From: Kiritimatiellia bacterium | GTDB taxonomy: Bacteria; Verrucomicrobiota; Kiritimatiellia; RFP12; DVOR01 | Reading direction: 5' to 3' | Assembly: GCA_017558005.1 (NCBI GenBank) | Contig: JAFYWN010000030.1 | Coordinates: 1 to 64,000, forward strand | DNA: 64,000 nt | In this document: positions 56,601-63,290 of the stretch, piece after piece | Position numbering within the stretch: position 1 is the stretch's first letter | How the letters are laid out: every line of letters starts with the position of its first letter | The notes under the pieces: generated by a model | Seen by the model: only the letters and a program-made list of their open reading frames with translations | Database searches by the model: none | What the model was told of the DNA's origin: nothing | Position numbers and translations under genes: made by a program

Positions 56601-57051
56601 CCTCGAGATCCCACGTGATATCCGTGCTCATATCGCCAGGACGCACCTTGTAGATGAAGCGTAAGGTATCGGCAGTATCACCCGAGCCTGCATAGTACGC
56701 CACAGCCGTCTGCGTCTCCGAGGTCGAGCCATCTGGCAAAATCGAGTCGCCTGTCAGTGGCATCTTCAGCAACAAGTGGGGGCGCTCACCCGTGGCACTG
56801 ACATCATAACTATTGCCAGTAATCGTCCACTTTGCGCCAGTGCTTGTGTCAGCCAACTTCACGTCGAAGTAAACTTCCGTCGTTACAGGAAGCTTTGTCT
56901 TCGCGGGAAGTTTCTTCTCCACCGACTGAACTTTCACGTTTGCTGCAAAATACGAGGAATCCAAGTTTTGGGCTTGTGCCCATAACTTGTCTACGCCAAG
57001 TACGCAGAACAATGCGGTCATCATGACCAGGAGTGTTTGTTTTCTTTTCAT
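44680..57051 (-). CDS. Giant secreted protein, 4123 aa, LamG and Asp-rich loops
   Basis: A signal peptide (MKRKQTLLVMMTALFCVLGV, cleavage near AQA) exports it. Residues 1-~1300 look like beta-rich domains without motifs I know. From ~1310 to ~2440, and again from ~3020 to ~3130 and ~3905, many calcium-binding-type loops occur (DTDGDGIVNAAEY, DIDNDGLSTVEEL, DTDGDGMSDAWEF, DADGDGLTNYQEY, DTDGDGISDLVEL, DTDGDRMPNWWEN). They resemble thrombospondin type-3/dockerin-like repeats. A LamG/concanavalin-like domain spans ~2465-2680 (FTIECWVKPDADQ ... AGEWNHIAVSYDG ... FKGFIDEVRIWNG). Two EF-hand-like loops lie near ~3405 and ~3850. It ends in a SKLAEVKV...TFFKVILSA-type C-terminus, resembling that of the other giant. 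GAGGT is 9 nt before the ATG. The lipoprotein gene ends 51 nt upstream. Confidence 0.88.
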   Translation of the reverse strand: MKRKQTLLVMMTALFCVLGVDKLWAQAQNLDSSYFAANVKVQSVEKKLPAKTKLPVTTEVYFDVKLADTSTGAKWTITGNSYDVSATGERPHLLLKMPLTGDSILPDGSTSETQTAVAYYAGSGDTADTLRFIYKVRPGDMSTDITWDLEDGGLALGGDLGGITISAIDPVDGAGKVKLVKSVLQGNVDDPDTDAAVPVSGYTITLGDGSDNPNRGKLYEGLVPVTVKTIKPESGVHTVVPSEYACYLWAEDTNGKYYNVGVTSLNSRAGEQAKIIEAGTPTEETAFPANYAAELSGMDQVAFTEQKFFVNVPKGLPGTKVRLCYGIYSDDPDVKSVYAYTDYNVIATPIPDVAKGYTVRSVNLEPGDTLTLPGAEMKYTNLDGVPVDGIIELGAGESTLVTIAKKGEEDLADKGTLYASIEMVSAANNASAKLERYYVPIDAYDGDYKVNLSVGEVDASGATYFRIRVPGLEDANGAGTVDKPYYLMVKALPKRESITLLASATTDGTGIEYYQPKDATAGQTPGSFNVLEYTLSVKASDDPRYFLIYPTDATGKYRVDSNATVAGLTYKPDPAVNTTKDVNAYDLIASYVTLQATGGSAPQGTVPEVRVLVPAGATSVKFYVGCKNDYAAYKDLFKTNVNVLDPQNPAQRVTVPLGGLYFTAKRCAANNTIIGDGDECNLITPFVENRDPSIRNVSAPTKVATGAQASFTFTVADTASDYLVMIMEYGDGIQEAALLVDEGAMKKLRGDAAWEAEYATLVDLYGYAGADGQKTLPIVSRTIDTQSYTFKHAYESGASQDWMFTVIDSSMGMATRNGTITLDASQHFIFKTIHNLTAPGAGYVLWDTGADVLTNWTFDTDSTRNSRSRSGETLLKVIAKPFSAGARQNTATATALGRFNGPSATHDSFFYMWDADEDFATILPSGEKAQYQRYEETLTFNRAYVKEGEATDPTKWQDIMLSAIFVAEYLPGDSIEAKLKDTQNPYMYELGDYNQDGVPDGWVLKNMGETSRATLVEGGSIAEAFPGDAERLPVAGFGAGDLAYKFGASAGRLATTCALEGAPFGYKMRIRGRDEALNAADGAGNWLSIPAWVVLVHPEEKLEDGSYAVRAGEVVNGNFSVVWNKVRLTSQMTSPVAGVKVALTAANKIPYNANDVTDGWAYVIDADGHPIKAKAGKYNANNMMVCVDANSENYEAFRYTYDNWGVKNGTAWEAGSTEAGAPFPFATVAEANAAMYKTDDQGVVVDPKEALPVDQYAGTTYNAYGYTAYHFVDTRAIAGVLIDEPFKMEKNGGYIDPRLTSWLSRFSGATADTDGDGIVNAAEYYFWYYASRIAYGSVFKNDAGIQLNTALWPAIDMRKRTEINSYDKYGTEQFTMGRRYKNNYDPDDTKAGFYSDATRVGETYEVKSYPGNATHGKGNYWEPIPVEDVLALFNPCAGGNGAADIDNDGLSTVEELAVGTNPIECDTDDDWMPDGWEVTYGLDPFNTADPAEPNDAEKNPDGDTFAHTGVFLYPEYQEIVEKVYTPDRTAPAITDVAYFNEKSGEYYIVDPAAPLAEKPYYTEMDFGETLKADEVDPAQIADAPNGRKVFLERVKFCILRDNAVYRAFGFDPTTAVGGLHTKAFVSREEFNTSVKMGNGDWTVVPTDPTKADTNDDGVPDGWARYVGVRAERSANIPNDGDRDGDGDGLTTAQEYASGAASGWVNKTAPTDPWNPDTDFDGLWDADEGSKFIYGLPSSRHIAGGGCNPNNPDTDGDGMSDAWEFRYGLEPLSAGAPAEGDVAVVVPPAEEGEEDVDNLTYSVNGCTIVYSQAPDPTRAGVDDAQKRMTDADLDADGDGLTNYQEYLTASLRHLRYDLGPDMARMYKGFTGEAREAEISDLDTEWTKLPDVYMATMDLVNPTTGRSPEFAYVATETANDLADATTLRYTRGAPAQVRLLAQGIANSDLASDLPGPNPPMRSNVRTQFADAITEAYNYLWNSTIAYPTEDELADYGLTNCDPDNLAYVTVRSYLEGLPELFTQFDMAWTRYLTTLTLNEGASYSSGDVAYSCYETILKKDDEKYNYRTKSVQQLRALMTIIDKTLEFCVQNQALMQPVMKDLVTGDTKTIWEARKSQVAKVLKKTQGDQGLFDEVADAGMDAYEQAVSTSSNPLIRARYRAAMRGFNGGLLPHQSDLFYVPTGWHALMKPFADRQDELAEDKGILLGTPMNSTLAPLGADAFPGWDEPAKSMLTTSPLDADTDIDGMDDYFEVFHGLNPVLGDFLFDAWENVGQDYDNVNRLALAICPAADSSIGYTMVTPTSNAFGNIDFADNKSVTGFDYYTYPWLAGVPFADPDGDGLLNSEEAVNPVTTAPAHYGTDPSPLWMTDPANVNSFVSRFYTSMNPLFAVPGEETGMMGPLPTSASKLSVRYFGVTGDNMPFATDSVFPYEINEGYDTDGDGISDLVELTSNGIFRGDPQTLRTPDREQAAYFGGKGVLQTMEDTQFGPQMLTTFTIECWVKPDADQASDEVILIDRPWRFNEGFDAPGSLRHNFVLGLRKDGTVFKPFAYFTGSGTTVDGQNATPKASPEVVSGETIAAGEWNHIAVSYDGARLALLLNGVESAAETSSLIPANGVISVKSTNDDLRRFTYRKAPIVIGATVTPAWFAGLDNPAATFDQYFTKSFKGFIDEVRIWNGVRTMAQVAEARGRTLTQTELLTLRMSAFNAREAGVGYFEPNTPAEPLAIYTFNDLLAGKRKDGSTDGESQSWERYPGDQLTGDATIPGSFMYRRKGFQETLAATDVHAYITPATLPTVEELFTSYYTVKTPVGLRSTQYAENRPADSATVTNPITEFVPLAHNTVAHLPLADVQRAALHPYEPVELENGKPELLMPSGSAENLKVANSFYWSPYRPNKDGLLSATPIYNVKTTGNPYGYMYHGTIFFDLPNYIVRPAFQAQMPADLLIYGDVFAKYERETWDNSPSTDPSAGNKTNDGPAGADWFRHEDGKDAGSKLNDKQYSQGGYWLEQNIAAGQTKDTDGDRMPNWWENYYGLDPEDPEGINGPHGDQDGDFLTNYAEHLASANPLKYSTVGNGVPDYQIPMWFRRGAPTFGLLYTDNDFMEDHWEAKNRSEKLSVDSNDAAADPDNDGWSNWAEARANFRSGYHSTNPNAATTISQTGKIQLEMPTPALRMTVDYFGNQNVYTNATAEAKIVVHTYTAKNNNSAPDATFNLPLALTGGQESDTIEYEIGAWKRGVMSGYFHIGNIKPGSLKIKFTRMAVDTPYEEDQTDEKDYGYFNILSDTSSVNDVAELYAMEEVTWVDGNGELVGDGFARRKAGWVNYRTGEFTLDFTSTEDWPDKGSLEDDEGNITVYDRTEFVGVATYSYGVVPGQTNTFTLVNPDEGHIKEGPNNFFVFADLDGNGKWNDGEPAGVPDQHDVDVGFDQVNDVLHVALSEQAPAGAVRLDVDAILGVLLTENENNDVVAGDNSSILNPSTNNPLQPSLFATKQNYYLLLAAYERIGATVSTENPGAVVFKKPFNVKKPYLTEDDIFNNADTAGGLADLGGDLVAASYKVYLLPETMAESSSWPERAPYNIAVVTNAFGTLDEASTAMVSPVGGAFVHNTELTFEWKSNIQVPQFDLVIRKTANGAGDAESKTVFNKTGIRGVTPSATAIGTGAQEQFVYRYKLPRGIGEINSEGTALFGDGTYSYELTLKPYCGKPKKMSGKFKVQLNASGDENLAELEGTTRDTSFNVQDSYYVRTRIRYNGVLRTPAEFGYRSLVVEAHYSGSFNGNPVASTTDVLVYDDTTDPKLADFPKLNRCVKMVKDKITKTTVAGEEKDEFFSTRFDVELRGLATNRPVYLLAYFDLNGNRKRDAWEPWGYATQGLDAVGGFYFDPLAVTPLSSGAAWNAEFYIQDVDTDNDKLADAWEWLQGGKKSDSFLPDGSTNSGWCNTFGGSLADFQQSAAIWTTDIDGNLALTAFGAQLYGLTVVGEPDENGAVKVEGVEDAAAAKELLDLLGNEVALNLIEQGVKSYGLTVNKISFNGDVITLNWTVTGAVGLDGDIYDLSALFAEGKNTSATYSVYGAATLGGTWTKLAEVKVAGEQTPAVEIPTSAAIINGTEQATFFKVILSASPMTESLD

Positions 57052-57102
57052 ACCGTGTTACCTCACTACGAAAGAGGGTGTGTTAAAGTGTAATGAAAAT
57101 CC

Positions 57103-57678
57103 TTATTTGACGGGCGCATCTGTGGTTTGTTCACCACGCACAGGAAGACCTGCTTCGCGTGCTTTGGCATCCGCTTCGGCACGCATCGCATCATATGCAT
57201 CGGCAGCCGCCGTCATTTTGTTGCGAATCATTGCCATATTCTCACGACGTTGCGCTTCAAGCGCCTCAGCTGCTGCGGCTCGCTGCGCCAGCGTTTCACG
57301 ATACAAGGGGACCTTCTGTAGAGCATCCTCTAATAACGCCTCTGGAACCGCTTCGCCCATCTTCAAAGTCAAACTCTTTGCCATTTCCTTACGGATATGC
57401 GCCAGCTCGGCATCAACCTTAGCAAGCGCCGCAGAAAGATCAGAAATTTTTTGCGCGCCATCGGAAATTTTTGCCATGTATTCCTTATCCTGCGCGCGAG
57501 TTGCGACATCTGTAATCGTTACGCGCCCATTCGGAAAGGCCGCGTCTAACTTCGCATACGGATTAGCTTCTTGCGAAGAGTCATCCCCTCCGCACCCTTG
57601 AAAAATCAGGCTTCCGACGATACAGCTCACGCACACGGCAACCCATTTTACCGTGTGCGGAATCGTTAATTTCCGCAT
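57103..57678 (-). CDS. Lipoprotein with coiled-coil body
   Basis: The 191-aa product begins MRKLTIPHTVKWVAVCVSCI, with a hydrophobic stretch and a lipobox-like FQGC at about residue 29 followed by GGDDSSQE. The Asp shortly after the Cys is in a region that can influence sorting in enterics, but the rule may not apply here. Residues ~60-175 are charged heptad-like helix (ISDLSAALAKVDAELAHIRK, then RAAAAEALEAQRREN), predicting a coiled coil. GAAGAGG is 6 nt before ATG 57678, which is better than the frame's first ATG at 57705. It directly precedes the 4123-aa gene, so the two are probably co-expressed. Confidence 0.72.
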   Translation of the reverse strand: MRKLTIPHTVKWVAVCVSCIVGSLIFQGCGGDDSSQEANPYAKLDAAFPNGRVTITDVATRAQDKEYMAKISDGAQKISDLSAALAKVDAELAHIRKEMAKSLTLKMGEAVPEALLEDALQKVPLYRETLAQRAAAAEALEAQRRENMAMIRNKMTAAADAYDAMRAEADAKAREAGLPVRGEQTTDAPVK

Positions 57679-57705
57679 ACAAAACCTCTTCACCAACGCA
57701 ATCAT

Positions 57706-58072
57706 ATGGCACTAAAGTATCACAACCCGCCACTTTGAGCAAGTCTTTTAAATTTATCCACCCCCATCGCATCTTCCAATCCTCACGCTAATTTCCCCTT
57801 CCCACTCCTTTATTAATTAAGTGAACCAACCTCCCCTCTCTCTTAAAGGCACACCGAAACCCGATTTCCCACCCTCCACCTTTAGTCCGAAAGTTCACCC
57901 CGTTTATAAACCTTACACACCTCGTAAACGACCATTCTAATTAAGGAGACTATCCTAATTCCTCCACATTAATTTTTTCACACTAAATGTAAACCTACCT
58001 CCAAATAATGAACAAAGGGAAGATGGCGAACCACTTCCCTTTGTCCCTCTTTTCTACGAAATGTCAATTAGA
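57706..58072. other. Intergenic, no feature recognised
   Basis: AT-rich, with no convincing reading frame and no strong hairpin. It separates the giant-protein unit from the polysaccharide genes and marks the start of a lower-GC stretch. A weak TGTGATACT (minus strand, about 57718-57726) might be the -10 for the lipoprotein gene. Confidence 0.4.
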
Positions 58073-58852
58073 TCAAAACTGAAGCTTTTTTAAGTTCAAA
58101 TTCACACAAAAAGCATTCAGGCTTGAACACATCTGTTTCAGCGTCTTATCCGTAATAATCATGCCTTGATACTCTGGAACATTCTCCAGCTTACCCTCTT
58201 CAATCGCTGTGACGACTAATTCTGGATTGGAAACGCCCAACGGTCGTAGCACTTCTGGGGCATATCGCCACCAACGAGCCTTTAACAACCGCTCAATTAA
58301 CGACTCTGAAAAGCGATACTTTATCACTTTGGCGGGAATGCCCCCAACAATCGCATACGGAGGCACATCCTTTGTTACAACTGCGCCGGCTGCCACAATT
58401 GCACCATCCCCTATCGTCACGCCATCCATTACCACCGCATTAGCGCCAATCCAGACATCATTGCCAATTTGAACGGTTCGGTGCGTCCGAGAAGTTGCGC
58501 CTGTTGTGCAATCTGCCACTTCGTTTAACTTCAAATCTCCTAAGAAAAAAGATGAAGACAACCAATCCGCTGGGTGACATCCTGGTGCAAGCATCGCACT
58601 CGCAGCGATTGAACAATAGCGCCCAATCCGCGCGGTCATAATCTGAAGAGGCCAACGCTTCACACGGTCATTTGTTACTGCCGAAAAGGCCCCAATTGAA
58701 AATTCTCGCGAAAACGAACATGCCGTTGAGAGACGACAGGGAGCCTCAAGCGATACCTCTCCAAAAGTATAACGTCCAGGCGTTAGCGTTACTTTTGTCT
58801 TTTTTTGCAATACCTTAACGGCATAACGCGACAAATGTTTCCGAGCACCCAT
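58073..58852 (-). CDS. Hexapeptide-repeat acyltransferase (CatB/Vat-like)
   Basis: The 259-aa product has left-handed beta-helix repeats ([24 protein letters not shown], broken here as [10 protein letters not shown] and [10 protein letters not shown], then [20 protein letters not shown]). PAKVIKYRF follows, the usual end of xenobiotic/sugar O-acetyltransferases. A CoA-dependent acetyl transfer to a cell-surface sugar fits the neighbours. The active-site His may be in APGCHPADW. It lies 17 nt after the deacetylase gene. Confidence 0.82.
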   Translation of the reverse strand: MGARKHLSRYAVKVLQKKTKVTLTPGRYTFGEVSLEAPCRLSTACSFSREFSIGAFSAVTNDRVKRWPLQIMTARIGRYCSIAASAMLAPGCHPADWLSSSFFLGDLKLNEVADCTTGATSRTHRTVQIGNDVWIGANAVVMDGVTIGDGAIVAAGAVVTKDVPPYAIVGGIPAKVIKYRFSESLIERLLKARWWRYAPEVLRPLGVSNPELVVTAIEEGKLENVPEYQGMIITDKTLKQMCSSLNAFCVNLNLKKLQF

Positions 58853-58869
58853 ACAATTCCCCTTCCAAA

Positions 58870-59715
58870 TTAAACTTTGTATTTACCACGAGTGGCCAAC
58901 AGATAGTTCTGGAGCGGCGTCTTATCTCTAGGGATGATCTGACGATGAATGTGATAGGGTGCAGGTGCGACAGGACGCATCCGTTTATGCATCGTAAATG
59001 CATAACGATAACCTGCAGCTTTCACTAAATCCACAATTGCATCATTATACCCGCCACACGGATAGGCAAAACTCACGGGCGCAACTCCAAGAACCTCAGT
59101 CAACCACTTTACATTTTCACGAATAGCGACTTCAGCCTCTTCCAACGTCAACGTATCAAGTACCGAATGCGCCACCGTGTGTCCGCCAAACTCAACCAAT
59201 CCAGACGCATACATCTCTTGCACCTGTTTTGGAGTAAGAAATGCAGAGTCATCAGAGCCCCGATTTGTAATAAAACAGGTAGCCTTCACTTGATGTTGCT
59301 TTAAAATCGGAAAGAGATATTTATAATTGTCAACATAGCCATCATCAAATGTGATTACAACGCTACGACGAAGAGGTTTCTCCGCTGCTTCTGTAGCGGT
59401 CTGAAACACATACCCTGCCGCCTTCAAATCCACAATCAAACGATCCAATTCTTGCGGACGAATTGAGTTGTTTGCGCATGACTCATCCACAACTGCATCA
59501 GAAACAGAGTGGAGCATTAAGAATACAGGAATCTGCGCCGGAACACGGGCGAGCCACCACGTCCATCGTAACGACAGCCATATCGCAGGCAAGAGCAGTG
59601 CGACAACACATCCACAGCGCACGCCAAACGACACCGGCAAGCAACACGCCACCAAAATCGCCGCAGCCCAACCTATTCCTGCAACAACAAAAACTTTTTC
59701 CCAAGACCACTTCAT
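58870..59715 (-). CDS. Membrane-anchored polysaccharide deacetylase (NodB domain)
   Basis: Two N-terminal hydrophobic helices (residues ~8-50) anchor a NodB-type CE4 domain. TFDDGY near ~120 gives the catalytic Asp and metal Asp, GGHTVAHS near ~175 gives the metal His pair, and YPCGGY near ~215 completes the active site. All key residues are present. The enzyme would remove N-acetyl groups from a surface glycan outside the inner membrane. It is grouped with an acyltransferase and a glycosyltransferase, 50 nt downstream of the latter. Confidence 0.88.
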   Translation of the reverse strand: MKWSWEKVFVVAGIGWAAAILVACCLPVSFGVRCGCVVALLLPAIWLSLRWTWWLARVPAQIPVFLMLHSVSDAVVDESCANNSIRPQELDRLIVDLKAAGYVFQTATEAAEKPLRRSVVITFDDGYVDNYKYLFPILKQHQVKATCFITNRGSDDSAFLTPKQVQEMYASGLVEFGGHTVAHSVLDTLTLEEAEVAIRENVKWLTEVLGVAPVSFAYPCGGYNDAIVDLVKAAGYRYAFTMHKRMRPVAPAPYHIHRQIIPRDKTPLQNYLLATRGKYKV

Positions 59716-59765
59716 TCCAAGACCTCCAATCTATTCCTCAGTCCAAATCGTAGCGCCCTTACCGT

Positions 59766-60758
59766 CTATGAATTACCATGCGTATTAATGGGCATTCCAT
59801 TCAAAGCCTTTGCAAGGGCCTCCTCCCACAAAGAGAGAATCTTTTCACGCGAATAGTGACAAAGACAATACGCTTTTGCCTCTGCACCAAGTTTTGTTCG
59901 ATAATCCTCTTCCGCCATCAACTTACGTAATGAAGTGGCAAACGCTTTTTCTGTGGTAACAACTCCACATCCAATCCAATCGTGAATCATCACTGTAGGC
60001 TTTGAAAACATCGCTGCATCAATAATCGTGAGCGGGAACCCTTCTGTTTTAGACGGGAATGCCACAAATGCACATTCCGCGTATGGGCGAGCAAGGTCGG
60101 CATATCCCTTTAGCAACACGCGTTCTGAAAGATTATACCGAGCAATTAAGTGTTTCAACGCCTGAACATCTCGATCCTTTCCCTTCCCATAAATGTGAAC
60201 CTGCCACTCTGGGAATTCTTTAGCCACCTTGGCAAAAGCTTTCACCAACAAAGCCTGATTCTTATCTTTGTTCAATGCACCAGGATAGAGGATGACCTTT
60301 TGTGATGCAAGGCCTTGCTCATTTTCTGAATGTGCCTCAAATGTGCTCCAATTCCCGATTACCGAAATGTCTTGCGCTGTAACGCCACGAAGCAAGCGTT
60401 GAAGCTTTGTCATATGAGCAGAAACCAACACCTGAATCCGAGTGGCAAATTTTAAGGCCTTTTTTATCCGTAAATGACGCAACCATCGTTTCAACGGATG
60501 ACGAAAAGGATAGGTCACATCCGTGTGAAACTGCTGCACCACAGGGGGCAAATTAGGCACATTTGCTAAATCTTGAATTTCATTCGTCCCCGCAGATAAA
60601 ATGACATCATAATCCCCTTTAACTTTCTCGTCAAACTCAGGCTTTGTAAATAATGTTACAAGGTGCCCGCGTTCAACAAGCCCCGCCGAAAGATTTTTAA
60701 CCGCAATATCAGCTCCACGATTATTCGCGAACGTATCTTTGTAGAACGCAATTTTCAT
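59766..60758 (-). CDS. Family 4-type glycosyltransferase
   Basis: The 330-aa product has a GT-B fold. The N-terminal Rossmann domain begins MKIAFYKDTFANNRGADIAV. The C-terminal domain has ILYPGALNKDKNQALLVKAF and KTEGFPLTIIDAAMFSKPTV. In that last motif the usual EX7E pair appears as E-x7-D, a conservative change of the second acid. It transfers a sugar from a nucleotide donor to a growing glycan; donor and acceptor are unknown. No Shine-Dalgarno stands out. Confidence 0.86.
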   Translation of the reverse strand: MKIAFYKDTFANNRGADIAVKNLSAGLVERGHLVTLFTKPEFDEKVKGDYDVILSAGTNEIQDLANVPNLPPVVQQFHTDVTYPFRHPLKRWLRHLRIKKALKFATRIQVLVSAHMTKLQRLLRGVTAQDISVIGNWSTFEAHSENEQGLASQKVILYPGALNKDKNQALLVKAFAKVAKEFPEWQVHIYGKGKDRDVQALKHLIARYNLSERVLLKGYADLARPYAECAFVAFPSKTEGFPLTIIDAAMFSKPTVMIHDWIGCGVVTTEKAFATSLRKLMAEEDYRTKLGAEAKAYCLCHYSREKILSLWEEALAKALNGMPINTHGNS

Positions 60759-60864
60759 CTATCACTCCATAACAAAGCCTTGTTACACACTTTTACACCT
60801 ACATGAGCCATTCATCTATTAGACGTACGATGCTATCGCAATCATCTATTCGTGTAAAATCAGA

Positions 60865-61653
60865 TTAATCATCATATCTAATCCGTAATACGCCATGACG
60901 TTCAAGCCATTTGTGCATATGACGGTAGATTTTATAATGAATACGCTCCCACCACGTCATTGTCTTTGATTGCGCTCCATACAATGACGTTGATTTACTT
61001 TTAAACTTGTCCGTTAAACACACGCGATCAAACCATGCAAATTCATGTGTCCGTTCTTGAATATCATAGTTATTTCTTGCGCGATTAACGTGTCTCAAAT
61101 ACAGCGTTCCATCACCCTCAAATGGGATCTCCTCAAAATCGTTAGAGATATCATCAAATAGGACAAAGAAGATATCCAATGTGCCATTTGGGAAAACCGC
61201 TCGGATTTTACGATAGGCCTCAAGAATCTGGCTCCGTTCAACCGAAACGCAACTCATTGAGCAAAGTAAGCAAACAGATGACGATTGTTCAATCGTTTCG
61301 TAAAATCGTTCAATACGACGACGATACTTTTCCTTATTCTTCGCGAACTCCTCGTCTGTCAATGTGGGCGTAAAGAAATCGTGTGGGAATTCAATCTTCG
61401 TCCGTTGATTAATCACCAAGTAACGTCCCGAAACAGACTCCTTAGGATTCAATCTCAAATCATCCTTTTCAAAAAATGCTTCAAACCGACTTTGAATCAA
61501 GTCAACCATCGTTTGTAGTGCATTTTCCGGAGGGATTAAAATCCAATCAAACGGGAATGATGCCCGTCGCAAATTACGCTTTTTTAATTGTGATGCAGTT
61601 GCGCATGTCATCCCAATTGGAACAATCGCGTCATACTGTTTTATCTGTTCCAT
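60865..61653 (-). CDS. DUF1796-family putative cysteine peptidase
   Basis: The 262-aa product opens MEQIKQYDAIVPIGMTCATA and continues KKRNLRRASFPFDWIL, the hallmark of DUF1796 proteins, in which the Cys at ~17 is the suggested nucleophile. These are often found in capsule and exopolysaccharide clusters, and the activity is unproven. GAGGG is 6 nt before ATG 61653; the frame's first codon is TTG. It is transcribed away from the pyruvyl transferase gene across a palindrome-rich gap. Confidence 0.75.
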   Translation of the reverse strand: MEQIKQYDAIVPIGMTCATASQLKKRNLRRASFPFDWILIPPENALQTMVDLIQSRFEAFFEKDDLRLNPKESVSGRYLVINQRTKIEFPHDFFTPTLTDEEFAKNKEKYRRRIERFYETIEQSSSVCLLCSMSCVSVERSQILEAYRKIRAVFPNGTLDIFFVLFDDISNDFEEIPFEGDGTLYLRHVNRARNNYDIQERTHEFAWFDRVCLTDKFKSKSTSLYGAQSKTMTWWERIHYKIYRHMHKWLERHGVLRIRYDD

Positions 61654-61830
61654 AAATCCCTCACTCAAAATGTGAACGTTAGCACTTTAACATAAGTTAG
61701 CATTTTATTCAATAAAACTATCTCCAACCTACCACAAAATTACAGCCGTAAGCCCCTCTCCCCACAGTTTACCCCTCCTCACAAAATAAAACATACAATA
61801 CGAATCACTTTTTTGTTATCATAAGGATGG

Positions 61831-61847
61831 GTTATCACTGTGATAAC
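61831..61847. promoter_or_regulatory. Perfect operator-like palindrome
   Basis: GTTATCAC-t-GTGATAAC, 17 bp with perfect 8-bp arms, in the divergent gap 61654-61989. Its size and symmetry fit a GntR- or LacI-type dimer site. A related half-site TTGTTATCATAAGG lies just upstream at 61814. Confidence 0.6.
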
Positions 61848-61861
61848 ATTCGCATCACACG

Positions 61862-61935
61862 GTTAGTCATAACACGATTCACATGCATAACACTCATCTT
61901 CCCGTAATTATGGCCATATTGATATGATGACTAAC
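61862..61935. promoter_or_regulatory. Spaced inverted repeat in the divergent gap
   Basis: gttagtcat at 61862-61870 and atgactaac at 61927-61935 are exact inverted copies 56 bp apart. They could be paired binding sites that loop the DNA between them. The gap itself is AT-rich and holds no gene. Confidence 0.45.
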
Positions 61936-61989
61936 GGAAAATGACTCAAGTACAGTAATATTCCAATTGATAATTTGAAAGGGCGAGCA

Positions 61990-63147
61990 ATGCGTATTGG
62001 GCTACTAACCATTTTTCGATGTGTCAATTACGGCGCCGTTCTTCAGGCGACCGCACTCAAAGAGGTCCTTTCTCGTCAATTCCCCAATGCAACAATTGAC
62101 GTTATCAATCACTATATGGACCCACGTGATAATCACCTTTTAGGAAAGATTACAAATCCAAATACGCCTTGGTTTCAGCGTTGGAGAAATAAAAGAAAAT
62201 TTCAAAAACAGTTCTATCGCCCAGACTTCTTTGAAACAAGACGCGAGAGGACCATTCAATTCATCAACAAATTGCTGACACCTACCGAATACATCTTCAA
62301 AACACCAGAAGCATTGGGTAAGTTACAGCCCTACGATGTGGTTATCGTTGGGAGTGATCAGATTTGGAATCCCGTCTTAAATCATGATTTCAAGATCAAC
62401 CCTTATCTTTGTACTACGATTCCAGAAAAACAGCGGCGCGTTTCATATGCCGCTAGTTTTGGGATTGGTACACTTCCTGAAGAAGTTAAAGCCTCCTTCC
62501 GCGCAGCGCTATCCAAATTTGATGTAATCACTGTTCGCGAAGAAACTGGCGCCACGATTTGTGAAGAACTTCTCAACACCCGTCCACCTGTTGTAGTGGA
62601 CCCAACAATGCTATTAAATGAACAGGGGTGGCGTAACATCCTTTCCTCCCTTGGGCACAACGGAGAATCTGCAGAAAAGAATTATCTCTTTGCCTATTGG
62701 GTCCGCACTCCGACACAAGCGGATATTGATGCTCTTTCCGCCCACGCACAACGTGCAGGGCTTCCTATCCATCTCTTAGTCGCTGGCCAACTCCCCAAAT
62801 TGAACTTCCCAGAAAACGTGTTGCCTAAAACTGACTCTGGCCCATGTGAATGGTTGGCACAATTGGCAGAATCTGATGGCGTCATTACTGATGGGTTCCA
62901 CGGATTACAATTTGCCGTCAACTTCTCAAAGCCTGTTTTGGCCCTCGGAGAGCTCACCAATGTTAAATCAGATGCTTCACGTTTAACGGATTTCTGTGCT
63001 CGATGTGGCATCGCTAACGCCTGTGCAGAAATTCAAGAATTTCGTGCGGGAAAGCCTTGCACCCTAGTTCCAATCAATGATCCCTCTGTTTTAGATGAAG
63101 GCCGAGTACGCTCCACACAACTTTTAAAAGAAATGGTAAAGGCCTGA
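61990..63147 (+). CDS. Polysaccharide pyruvyl transferase family protein
   Basis: The 385-aa product starts MRIGLLTIFRCVNYGAVLQA, the standard opening of this family. VVIVGSDQIWNP lies near ~115-125 and TDGFHGLQFAVNFSKPVL near ~300. Relatives transfer pyruvate from PEP to a sugar as a ketal, and some are sialyl- or other glycosyltransferases of GT-B fold. ATG 61990 has AAAGGG 7 nt upstream; the frame's first codon is a TTG. It is the only plus-strand gene of the polysaccharide cluster and is divergent from DUF1796. Confidence 0.86.
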   Translation: MRIGLLTIFRCVNYGAVLQATALKEVLSRQFPNATIDVINHYMDPRDNHLLGKITNPNTPWFQRWRNKRKFQKQFYRPDFFETRRERTIQFINKLLTPTEYIFKTPEALGKLQPYDVVIVGSDQIWNPVLNHDFKINPYLCTTIPEKQRRVSYAASFGIGTLPEEVKASFRAALSKFDVITVREETGATICEELLNTRPPVVVDPTMLLNEQGWRNILSSLGHNGESAEKNYLFAYWVRTPTQADIDALSAHAQRAGLPIHLLVAGQLPKLNFPENVLPKTDSGPCEWLAQLAESDGVITDGFHGLQFAVNFSKPVLALGELTNVKSDASRLTDFCARCGIANACAEIQEFRAGKPCTLVPINDPSVLDEGRVRSTQLLKEMVKA

Positions 63148-63248
63148 TTTTAGACGAATGCGTTCTACACTCCTCGCCCACGCCTATGTGGGCGAGTTTA
63201 TTTTATCCATCCATCAGAAGAGATTTTTACTGTTTTTTCACTTTTTGT

Positions 63249-63277
63249 TTGCGTTTTTGGTTTAAGTTTGCTATCTT
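63249..63277 (+). promoter_or_regulatory. Promoter of tRNA-Gly/tRNA-Val
   Basis: TTGCGT (63249-63254), 17-bp spacer ending TTTGC, TATCTT (63272-63277), 13 nt before the tRNA-Gly 5' end. Confidence 0.68.
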
Positions 63278-63290
63278 TTGCGGCACTTCT

